Shown here: positions 1 through 6,436 of the stretch, piece by piece
How the letters are laid out: every line of letters starts with the position of its first letter
How positions within the stretch are numbered: position 1 is the stretch's first letter
DNA from: Anaerolineae bacterium
GTDB lineage: Bacteria > Chloroflexota > Anaerolineae > JAFGEY01
DNA length: 10,925 nt
NCBI GenBank assembly: GCA_016929205.1
Contig: JAFGJF010000403.1
Span: forward strand, 1-10,925
Reading direction: 5' to 3'
Notes under the pieces: model-generated
Databases searched by the model: none
What the model saw: only the letters and a program-made list of their open reading frames with translations
Told to the model about the DNA's origin: nothing
Position numbers and translations under genes: made by a program

Positions 1-897
1 CAACCGGCAGTTTCAAACGCAGAGCCTGAGCCTGTTGTCACAGCCGGAACTGTCAAACCAGGATCTTTGCCGCGACAGAGCGATCGTCCTGTTGCGCCTG
101 GGCAACGTCGAGTTCCGCGTCGACCGGCGGCGTGCAGAGGCATTGCTCAACCAGAGTCTCGAACTGTACCAGGACCTGGACGATCGCTGGGCCGTTTCGC
201 TAAAGGACGCCGTCTTGGGGCAAAAAGTGTCGCGATTTACCGGGACCTGGGCCTTGAGCATGGGAGCTATACACCGCTCATGGTGCGGGACTGGAATGCG
301 CTTCACCTGGGTCAATACGAACAGGTCTACGCCCAGGCCACAGAATGCCAGTGTGCGTTTGAACGTATGGGAGGAACGGGCTGGGGCACCGGAAATGCGA
401 GCTTTGTCATCGCCAGTGCGGCGTTGGCGATGAAGCGTCCCGTCGAAGCACACCAGGTGTGCCGGTACTGCGCAGGCGAGCTGCAAAGGATCAACCAACG
501 CCAACCGTGGAGTGTGGCCCTGGCCCTGCTGTCGCACATTGCGTATCTGCTCGACGAGGATGATCAGGCAAAGACGCATTTGCTCGACGCAATGCAGATG
601 GCCCTGGACTGCAACACCTTTTTCGCCCAGCTGCTCATTTTGGCCACGATGGCTCGGCGACTGGCCGATCGCGGGCAGCTCGAGCAGGCGGTCGAGTTGT
701 ACGCATTGGCCTCGCGTCATCCTGTCGTGGCCAACTCACGTTGGTATGCAGGTGTGTTTGAACTGCACATCGCTGCTGCGGCGGCGATCCTCTCGCCGGA
801 CATCGTCGCGGCGGCACAGGAACGCGGGCGAGCGAGGAATTTGAGAACCACAGTGATAGAATGGTTAGCAGATATGAAAGCATTCGACAATGAATAG
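1..897 (+). pseudogene. C-terminal remnant of a TPR-containing regulator, frameshifted, 5' end outside window
   Basis: The reading frame is open from base 2 and gives helical TPR-like sequence (SLELYQDLDDRWAVS) up to about base 205-220. The same kind of sequence then continues in the frame that ends at the TAG at 895-897, starting with SVAIYRDLGLEHG. Neither frame alone is a sensible protein. The two matching TPR starts (AGT at 155 and AGT at 226) lie 71 nt apart, whereas the 40-residue TPR period usual in these proteins needs 120 nt. About 49 nt therefore seem to be missing, and a 49 nt loss would cause exactly this frame change. The remaining ~220 residues are alpha-helical repeats rich in Ala/Leu. 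In Chloroflexota such tails belong to large AAA-ATPase regulators of the AfsR/SARP, LuxR or cyclase type; the N-terminal domains that would decide are outside the window. The family is inferred; the frame break is seen directly. Confidence 0.7.
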
Positions 898-1216
898 ACG
901 CTCATTTCGGGTTTATGCGAGCGCCCTGCCATTTTGTATTGTCGTTGGTCTTGATAGGTCAACACCTTGGGCGCTGGCGGAAGGCGCGCTGTCTCCAAAC
1001 CATTGGAAACGATTGGCGAAGCTGTTCCAGCTCAATCGGGAAGGCAACCTGAGCAAAGACGAGGAAAGCGAACTGGACCAACTCTTGGCATATGTTGACT
1101 CGATGAACACTTTGAGGGCACGCGCCTTGCGCACGCTGCAACAGCTTGAGGAAAAAGAAAGAGACCGACGTGCCAAGCACACCGATTCCTGCTGCACTTT
1201 GCGCCCAGGTGCGTGA
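890..1216 (+). CDS. Small helical protein of unknown function, possibly degraded, upstream of HNH gene
   Basis: This 108-residue ORF starts at an ATG inside the end of the preceding remnant (8 nt overlap) and runs 47 nt into the HNH frame when the latter starts at 1170. Only the middle looks like real protein: residues ~34-98 form a charged helical hairpin (LSPNHWKRLAKLF, then DEESELDQLLAYVDSMN and RALRTLQQLEEKE). Small proteins with this pattern often sit directly upstream of HNH endonucleases of this type in Chloroflexota and Cyanobacteria; that is recalled knowledge, not tested here. The first ~33 residues are not convincing and no strong ribosome site precedes the ATG. The Cys-rich last residues also look like read-through into the wrong frame. 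It may be a damaged gene rather than a working one. No function can be assigned. Confidence 0.42.
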   Translation: MNRRSFRVYASALPFCIVVGLDRSTPWALAEGALSPNHWKRLAKLFQLNREGNLSKDEESELDQLLAYVDSMNTLRARALRTLQQLEEKERDRRAKHTDSCCTLRPGA

Positions 1217-1628
1217 AATCGACAACGACTCGTGCACGTATTGCCATACGCCGGAAGCCCTCACCGTGACCACATTTGAGATCGACCACATCATCCCGGC
1301 GAGCCAGGGCGGCGAAACCATGCTGGACAATCTGTGCTTATCCTGCCCCTCGTGCAATCGGCACAAAGGCGCAAGGCAAACTGCCCCTGACCCAGAGACT
1401 GGAGAGGACGTTCCTTTGTACCATCCACGACAACAAGTGTGGTCAAAGCATTTCGCCTGGGGTGACGACGGAACAAGACTGGAGGGATTGACATCGGTCG
1501 TTCGTCCCCCCATCGCGTTTCTGAATGACCGTACATCACCTCCCGATCCCTGTCAATTATCCGCAGCCTACTGGGACACCACTCACTCGATCGCCAGCAG
1601 CTCGAATGCGGTAATGCGGTTGTGGTAG
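1170..1628 (+). CDS. HNH endonuclease, C-terminus probably frameshifted
   Basis: This HNH-family nuclease would cut DNA using a beta-beta-alpha-metal fold. Counting from the GTG at 1170, the zinc-type pair C22/C25 (CTYC) is followed by the catalytic D39-H40 (EIDHIIP), N54 (LDN) and the second pair C59/C62 with N63 and H65 (CPSCNRHKG). Downstream, the block HFAWGDDGTRLEGLT is typical of this subfamily. The GTG start gives an N-terminus MPSTPIPAAL like relatives; a TTG at 1146 would add eight unlikely residues. After about residue 122 (near 1535) the frame gives a poor tail ending at 1628. The frame beginning at 1535 gives SLSIIRSLLGHHSLD, closer to the expected end of the family, and stops at 1646-1648. 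This suggests a small indel. The gene is convergent with tex, with only 16 bp between stops. Biological target unknown; it is often a stand-alone or mobile-element-type gene. Confidence 0.75.
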   Translation: MPSTPIPAALCAQVREIDNDSCTYCHTPEALTVTTFEIDHIIPASQGGETMLDNLCLSCPSCNRHKGARQTAPDPETGEDVPLYHPRQQVWSKHFAWGDDGTRLEGLTSVVRPPIAFLNDRTSPPDPCQLSAAYWDTTHSIASSSNAVMRLW

Positions 1629-1644
1629 CTTGTGAACCTCGATC

Positions 1645-3813
1645 CTAGTCGTCGTCGGCCACACTTTTCATACTCAGCCCGATCCGCCCCCGATCCAAAT
1701 CCACGCCGATCACACGTACCTGGACCACATCACCTACAGAGACAACCGCATACGGGTTGCGCACGTAGCGATCGGCCATATTCGACACGTGCACCAATCC
1801 GTCCTGCTTGACGCCGATATCGACAAATGCGCCAAAGTCTACGACGTTTCGAACCGTGCCTTGAAGGACCATCCCTTCTTTTAGATCTTCCATTTTGAGG
1901 ACATCGCTTCGCAAGATCGGTTTGGGCAGCTCGTCGCGCGGATCGCGGCCCGGACGTTTCAAGCTTTCCACGATATCGGCAAAGGTCGGCACGCCGACGT
2001 TCAGCGTTTGCGCCAGATCGTGCAGATTCTGGCCCTGGACAAATCTCGACACCCGTTCAGACAAATCATGCTCGTCGCCACGAACGCCCATCAGATCGAA
2101 AAGCAGCTTGACGACGGAATAGGATTCAGGGTGAATGGCCGTGTTGTCCAATGGATTGTCGCCATCAGCTATGCGCAGAAACCCGGCACATTGTTCAAAT
2201 GCTTTATCACCAAGCCGCTTGACCCGAGTCAATGCCGTGCGTGTGCTGAACGCACCATTTTCATCACGGTAGGCGACGATATTGGTCGCCACGCGCTTGT
2301 CGATGCCTGCCACGTACTGCAGCAGTGCCGCGGAGGCTGTATTCACATCCACGCCAACGTGATTGACGGCCGATTCGACCACGGCGTCCAGCGTCTCGGC
2401 CAACTGTTTTTGATCGACGTCGTGTTGGTAAAGGCCGACTCCGATTGCCTTGGGTTCGATCTTGACCAGTTCTGAAAGCGGATCCTGGAGCCGGCGGGCG
2501 ATGGATACCGCGCCCCGCATCGACACATCCATCTCGGGGAATTCCTCACGGGCCAGGGGCGACGCAGAATAGACCGATGCTCCGGCCTCGCTGACCATCA
2601 CATACGCAGCATGATGCCCGGCCTGAGCGATGACCTCGGCGGCCAGTTGTTCTGTCTCTCTTGACGCCGTGCCGTTTCCCACGGCAATCACGTCGATCTT
2701 GAACTGCTGCACACATTTGACCAGCGTTTGTAACGCCTCGTCCCACCGCTTTTGCGGGGCGTGAGGATAGATGGTTGTGCCGTCGATGAATTTACCGGTG
2801 TCGTCGACCAAAGCAATCTTGCAACCCGTGCGGTAGCCGGGGTCGATACCCATAACGCGCATGCCGCGCAGCGGCGGCTGGAGCAGCAAGGCACGGAGAT
2901 TGGTGGCAAAGACGCCAATGGCATGCTCGTCGGCCTTTTCCGTCAAATCGCGGCGCAAATCGCGCTCAACCGAGGGGGCCAGCAATCGTTTGTAGCCATC
3001 ATCGATGGCTTCTCGCACCTGATCGCCAAAGACGGATTTTGGATTTCTGATATACCGCTTTTCGATGGCCGAGATCAGCCCTTCTTGATAGACTGCAAGT
3101 TGCACCTTGAGTGCCTTTTCGTTTTCACCTCTGCGGATTGCCAACCAGCGATAGGCCGGAATTTTTTTCAACTGCTCACTGTATTCGTGGTACATGAGGT
3201 ATTTGTTTTCGGCATCCGCATCTTTTTTGGATTCGGAACAGGCGATGACACCTTGAGTAAAGGTGCGCGTGCGAATGTATTGACGTACAGCGGCGTCTTC
3301 GCTGACGACTTCGGCGACAATGTCGCGCGCGCCGGCAAGTGCGTCCTCGACTGTGGGTACGTCGTCGTTGACGAACTGTCGAGCATGATCTTGGACCGTT
3401 CCCTGGGTGATTTTTTGTTCGAGCATCATCTTGGCCAAGGGTTCGAGGCCGTGTTCGCGGGCGACGGTGGCACGGGTGCGGCGTTTGGGTTTGTAGGGCA
3501 GGTAAAGGTCTTCAACCTCTTGCAGGGTAGTTGCCGTCCGGATCGCTTTTTCTAATTCGGGCGTCAATTTTCCCTGATCGGTGATGCTTTTGAGCACACT
3601 TTCCTTGCGATTTTCCAGACTGCGCAGATAGGCCAGGCGCTCCTGGATCGTGCGGATTTGCTCTTCGTCCAACATCCCGGTGACTTCTTTGCGATACCGG
3701 GCGATAAAAGGAACGGTATTATCGTCGTCTAGCAGTTCAACGGTGCGGGCGACCTGTTCGGAACGCAGAGCGAGTTCGCGAGCAATGGCTGTTTGGATTG
3801 CATCTTGTGTCAT
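1645..3813 (-). CDS. tex: Tex family S1 RNA-binding protein / transcription accessory protein
   Basis: The 722-residue protein matches Tex along its whole length. The N-terminal helical region (~1-190) contains the DDDNTVPFIARYRKE and EDLYLPYKPKRRT signatures. A YqgF/RNase H-like domain follows at ~318-445 with VMGIDPGYRTG (D324). A helix-hairpin-helix region spans ~488-560 (LLQYVAGIDKRVA), and an S1 domain at ~644-717 has GTVRNVVDFGAFVDIGV and DGLVHVSN. Tex is cytoplasmic, binds nucleic acids and is linked to transcription and RNA turnover; its exact biochemical role is not settled. The frame is open upstream to 3924, but the ATG at 3813-3811 is preferred because GGAGAGGA precedes it by about 7 nt, the protein then begins MTQDAIQTAIA as in relatives, and a promoter lies just upstream. 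It appears intact, ends ADDD, and is transcribed divergently from the Nudix-GNAT gene and convergently with the HNH gene. Confidence 0.97.
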   Translation of the reverse strand: MTQDAIQTAIARELALRSEQVARTVELLDDDNTVPFIARYRKEVTGMLDEEQIRTIQERLAYLRSLENRKESVLKSITDQGKLTPELEKAIRTATTLQEVEDLYLPYKPKRRTRATVAREHGLEPLAKMMLEQKITQGTVQDHARQFVNDDVPTVEDALAGARDIVAEVVSEDAAVRQYIRTRTFTQGVIACSESKKDADAENKYLMYHEYSEQLKKIPAYRWLAIRRGENEKALKVQLAVYQEGLISAIEKRYIRNPKSVFGDQVREAIDDGYKRLLAPSVERDLRRDLTEKADEHAIGVFATNLRALLLQPPLRGMRVMGIDPGYRTGCKIALVDDTGKFIDGTTIYPHAPQKRWDEALQTLVKCVQQFKIDVIAVGNGTASRETEQLAAEVIAQAGHHAAYVMVSEAGASVYSASPLAREEFPEMDVSMRGAVSIARRLQDPLSELVKIEPKAIGVGLYQHDVDQKQLAETLDAVVESAVNHVGVDVNTASAALLQYVAGIDKRVATNIVAYRDENGAFSTRTALTRVKRLGDKAFEQCAGFLRIADGDNPLDNTAIHPESYSVVKLLFDLMGVRGDEHDLSERVSRFVQGQNLHDLAQTLNVGVPTFADIVESLKRPGRDPRDELPKPILRSDVLKMEDLKEGMVLQGTVRNVVDFGAFVDIGVKQDGLVHVSNMADRYVRNPYAVVSVGDVVQVRVIGVDLDRGRIGLSMKSVADDD

Positions 3814-3841
3814 TTGAATTCCTCTCCGCAGTGTTTTCCCG

Positions 3842-3870
3842 AGTATACACCGAATGCACAAGCGATGCAA
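3842..3870 (-). promoter_or_regulatory. Predicted sigma70-type promoter of tex
   Basis: On the minus strand TTGCAT (3870-3865) and TATACT (3847-3842) are separated by exactly 17 nt. Transcription would start near 3835, leaving a leader of about 22 nt that holds the GGAGAGGA ribosome site of tex. The -35 box overlaps one copy of the GATGCAAT direct repeat. Confidence 0.7.
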
Positions 3871-3886
3871 TTGCCAGAGATGCAAT
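3864..3886. repeat. Direct repeat GATGCAAT x2 between divergent promoters
   Basis: GATGCAAT occurs at 3864-3871 and 3879-3886, 15 bp apart. The flanks match further (AG-GATGCAAT-G in both copies). The pair is framed by an inverted repeat, ATGCAC at 3854-3859 and GTGCAT at 3891-3896. The copies lie over the tex -35 and just upstream of the extended -10 of the Nudix gene, so they could be an operator for a shared regulator. That role is inferred. Confidence 0.4.
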
Positions 3887-3899
3887 GGAAGTGCATGTA

Positions 3900-3908
3900 T
3901 GATATAAT
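3900..3908 (+). promoter_or_regulatory. Predicted extended -10 promoter of the Nudix-GNAT gene
   Basis: TGATATAAT is a perfect extended -10 element (TG-n-TATAAT). No convincing -35 sits 17 nt upstream, as expected for extended -10 promoters. Transcription would start near 3915, about 40 nt before the ATG at 3956. Confidence 0.7.
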
Positions 3909-3955
3909 ATGCTGCAATTGACACGGTGGATTTTGGTTAAAACGGAGCGGAAACC

Positions 3956-4894
3956 ATGATCAACGATCCCAAGTATTGTCCGCGATGTGGCACTGCCTTG
4001 ACCAATAAATTGATCGGCGAGCGCACAAGGCCGGTTTGCCCAAGCTGCGATTTTATCTTTTATCTCAATCCCATTGTCGCGGCAGGAACGCTGGTCGAAC
4101 ACGATGGGCGGGTCGCCCTGGTGCAACGCGGCGTTGAGCCTGGCCGGGGGCGTTGGGGGCTGCCGACCGGTTACGCCGAACTGGGCGAAACAGCCGAAGA
4201 AGCGGCAATTCGCGAGACCTGGGAAGAGATTCAGTTGCGCGTCGAGGTAGATGGATTGCTCGACGCCCTTTCTTACAATACGACAGAAAGCCAGGGAGTG
4301 TTACTGATCTATGCCGCACATGTTGTGTCGGGTGAGTTAAAGGCCGGAGATGACGCCATTGATGCGGCCTGGTTTGCTCCCGATGAACTACCCGAGATCG
4401 CATTCCGTACTCATCACCAGATTCTGCACAGATGGCGACAAGCCCGCGCGATTGTTTACCGGCCGGCCACACTAGCCGAGACGGAATTCGTCACGATGTT
4501 GAGTCAGGTCCATGCATTTGAGTGCAGCTGTGATTATGCGACTTGTGTGACTGCGCCCGACAGAGAGCTGTTTGTCGCCATCGATAATGGAAACATTGTT
4601 GGTTTTGCCACGATCGTTCTCATCGAACACAACCAAACCGCACAGATCGAGGGGCCATTCGTTCGGCCGCGCTACCGGCGGTGGGGCATTGGCACCGGGC
4701 TGATAGAGACCTGCCTCAATTTCTCACGCGAAAAAAAGGTTCGTGTCGTATCCGTTGCGGTGACGTTGAATGATTTGGGCTGGACAGTGTACGTGAAAAA
4801 GGGGTTTCGCGTCAGCGGTTTCACAAACGCATACTATCAAACGCGCACCGGCCAACCCGAGACCGCGCTTTTTCTGGTTTTTGAGTTAATCTGA
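3956..4894 (+). CDS. Zinc ribbon - Nudix hydrolase - GNAT acetyltransferase fusion protein
   Basis: The 312-residue protein has three parts. Residues 8-31 form a zinc ribbon with C8, C11 (CPRCG) and C28, C31 (CPSCD), as in NADH-pyrophosphatase-like Nudix proteins. A Nudix domain spans ~38-160, with a Nudix box at 72-94: G72, E78, R86-E87 and E90-E91 are present, but the usual Gly near the end of the box is Gln93. Residues ~170-312 form a GNAT domain with the acetyl-CoA loop RRWGIGTG (241-248). Nudix enzymes hydrolyse nucleoside-diphosphate-linked compounds, and GNAT enzymes move an acetyl group from acetyl-CoA to an amine; both substrates here are unknown. It is cytoplasmic, with no signal peptide. 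The ATG at 3956 follows GGAGCGGA at a good distance and has its own promoter. It stands alone: the next gene has a separate promoter. Domain calls are secure; the joint function is not known. Confidence 0.92.
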   Translation: MINDPKYCPRCGTALTNKLIGERTRPVCPSCDFIFYLNPIVAAGTLVEHDGRVALVQRGVEPGRGRWGLPTGYAELGETAEEAAIRETWEEIQLRVEVDGLLDALSYNTTESQGVLLIYAAHVVSGELKAGDDAIDAAWFAPDELPEIAFRTHHQILHRWRQARAIVYRPATLAETEFVTMLSQVHAFECSCDYATCVTAPDRELFVAIDNGNIVGFATIVLIEHNQTAQIEGPFVRPRYRRWGIGTGLIETCLNFSREKKVRVVSVAVTLNDLGWTVYVKKGFRVSGFTNAYYQTRTGQPETALFLVFELI

Positions 4895-4901
4895 TCATAA
4901 C

Positions 4902-4928
4902 TTTTTGTTAAAAAAACCTTAACAAAAA
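4902..4928. terminator. AT-rich perfect inverted repeat after the Nudix-GNAT gene, possible terminator
   Basis: TTTTTGTTAA (4902-4911) and TTAACAAAAA (4919-4928) form a perfect 10 bp stem with a 7 nt loop, starting 8 nt after the stop codon. Its position fits a terminator, but the stem is almost GC-free and no clean T-run follows it. It could equally be a protein-binding site in front of the ABC promoter. Confidence 0.4.
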
Positions 4929-5016
4929 TATGCTACGATGTTTCTGATTTTCGCCAAACGTCTTGGCAGCCTGAATGGCGGGGGTGTTTATGGCGTTTTG
5001 ACGCTAGGACCCATGT

Positions 5017-5045
5017 TTGACGGTGGGCATGGTTTCTGCTATAAT
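5017..5045 (+). promoter_or_regulatory. Strong predicted sigma70-type promoter of the ABC transporter operon
   Basis: TTGACG (5017-5022) and a perfect TATAAT (5040-5045) are 17 nt apart, and a TG at 5037-5038 also makes an extended -10. Transcription would start near 5052, giving a ~58 nt leader before the permease start. This is one of the best promoter matches in the window. No clear operator palindrome overlaps it. Confidence 0.8.
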
Positions 5046-5097
5046 CATACCTGCTAGTGGCATGCGTCTATGATTGTCATTGCTCATCGTGTTTTTT

Positions 5098-5107
5098 GGA
5101 GGAGGAG
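5098..5107 (+). promoter_or_regulatory. Purine-rich ribosome binding site that sets the first permease start
   Basis: GGAGGAGGAG lies just before the GTG at 5110. It rules out the TTG at 5074, which is upstream of this site. A second GTG at 5119 is also possible but is farther away than is optimal. Confidence 0.7.
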
Positions 5108-5109
5108 AG

Positions 5110-6411
5110 GTGACTGCTGTGCATGATACGGCTTTGCGGCCAGGCCCAGGCCCTAATGTGGATCCAAACCCTTCTACTCAAGCCTCTTTTGAACGCCCGA
5201 CTGCCGTCAAGGGAATCGCTCTGATTGTACCAGGAGCTGTCATTGGCCTGTTGATCGGGCTTGCTTCTTACTTTGGTATCCTGGGAGGCAAGAGTGGGTT
5301 TCTAGGTGGAAGAAATGGGCCGCTCTATAATTTTGAAGGAATGATTGGCGCTTTGATCTTGGGCAGCCTGACATTCCTGTTGGGTATTTTGGTGAGCACG
5401 ATCGTTCTCCGCTTGACGACCAAAGGACGAGAGCAGCGTTATTGGCGCGATACGCTAATTGCCTATCTCCTTGTCTCTCCCGCGGTAACGATTATGACCA
5501 TCTTTACCTTTGTGGCCATCATTTACGCGCTCTATGTGAGTATGCACCGCTTTGGCCTGGGTGAAGTCGCCCGCCGCAAAACGCCCGAGTTTATCGGTTT
5601 GGGGCACTATATTGAGGCTATGGTTACGCCAGGCAGCCGGCGCGCTGAGTTTTGGATGTCGTTGGCGACAACACTGTGGCTGACGATTGGCTCGATCCCT
5701 CTTCAAATCGCTTTTGCTCTGGGTATCGCCGTGTTGTTGTTTCGCAAAATACGCGGCGTTGACTTTTACCGAACCTCCTTTTTTCTCCCTTATGTGACGG
5801 CGACGATTGCATTGGCCCAGGTATGGGTGGTGCTTTTTAGCCGTGCTGATGTGGGATTGATCAATTACCTGTTGGAAGTTGTTGGCATTCCACGACAAGG
5901 GTGGTTGATGGAGGCCAGGAGCATTTTCGACATCCTGACCGGTGGCTTGATTTCGTGGGGGCCCAGCCAGGCATTGGTCGTGATCATGTTGTATTCGGTG
6001 TGGAAGTATTTTGGGTTTAGCACAGTCATTTTATTGGCCGGTCTGTCGAACATCGATCCGACGCTGTACGAAGCGGCGCAGATCGACGGTGCAAATGCGT
6101 GGCAGTCGTTCCGCAGGATCACGATCCCGCTGCTTAGCCCGACACTGTATTACGTTATTCTCATCTCGTCAATTGGCTCGCTGCGCTCGTTTGATACCGT
6201 TTACCAGCTTTCGATCCGCGCTTCGGCTGGATCCGGACCCGGTGGCCCACTGGATTCGACGCAGACGCTGGTTATTTACGTCTTTAACCAGTTCTGGCGC
6301 GATCATTATTTTGGCTATGGGTCGGCGTTAGCGCTGATCCTCTTTGTCATCATTTTGATTATTACCCTCATCCAGCAGCGTATCGCCAGCAAGCAGGTCT
6401 TTTATGGCTAG
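5110..6411 (+). CDS. Sugar-type ABC transporter permease, MalF/UgpA-like, with extra N-terminal membrane segments
   Basis: This 433-residue inner-membrane protein is one half of the translocation channel of a CUT1-type ABC importer. The diagnostic EAA loop, which docks the ATPase, is at 321-340 (YEAAQIDGANAW, then TIPLL). Core membrane segments lie at about 115-145, 184-211, 226-243, 285-311, 341-360 and 403-425. The typical family N-terminus, WRDTLIAYLLVSPA, does not begin until residue 112. In front of it are a Pro-rich stretch (11-30) and two extra hydrophobic segments (~34-56 and ~77-101) separated by a Gly-rich loop. UgpA-like proteins are usually near 300 residues. The GTG start is chosen for its ribosome site. 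The gene overlaps or nearly touches the next permease and shares its promoter. The substrate cannot be read from sequence; sugars or glycerol-3-phosphate-like solutes are typical. Confidence 0.93.
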   Translation: MTAVHDTALRPGPGPNVDPNPSTQASFERPTAVKGIALIVPGAVIGLLIGLASYFGILGGKSGFLGGRNGPLYNFEGMIGALILGSLTFLLGILVSTIVLRLTTKGREQRYWRDTLIAYLLVSPAVTIMTIFTFVAIIYALYVSMHRFGLGEVARRKTPEFIGLGHYIEAMVTPGSRRAEFWMSLATTLWLTIGSIPLQIAFALGIAVLLFRKIRGVDFYRTSFFLPYVTATIALAQVWVVLFSRADVGLINYLLEVVGIPRQGWLMEARSIFDILTGGLISWGPSQALVVIMLYSVWKYFGFSTVILLAGLSNIDPTLYEAAQIDGANAWQSFRRITIPLLSPTLYYVILISSIGSLRSFDTVYQLSIRASAGSGPGGPLDSTQTLVIYVFNQFWRDHYFGYGSALALILFVIILIITLIQQRIASKQVFYG

Positions 6412-6436
6412 GTTTATCACAAAACGGGAGACAGGT

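Noticed and set aside
13..720. 235-residue open frame on the minus strand
   Set aside because: It is opposite the TPR remnant, whose plus-strand sequence clearly shows repeat structure. The minus frame is low-complexity and basic.
2752..3555. 267-residue open frame on the plus strand
   Set aside because: It is antisense to tex, which is conserved end to end; the frame has no recognisable domains.
3814..3924. Extended N-terminus of Tex from an earlier start
   Set aside because: The added 37 residues cover the promoter and ribosome site and are unlike Tex proteins.
5070..5126. Short upstream ORF ending just inside the first permease gene
   Set aside because: It has no ribosome site of its own, and the peptide overlaps the strong ribosome site that serves the permease; likely chance.
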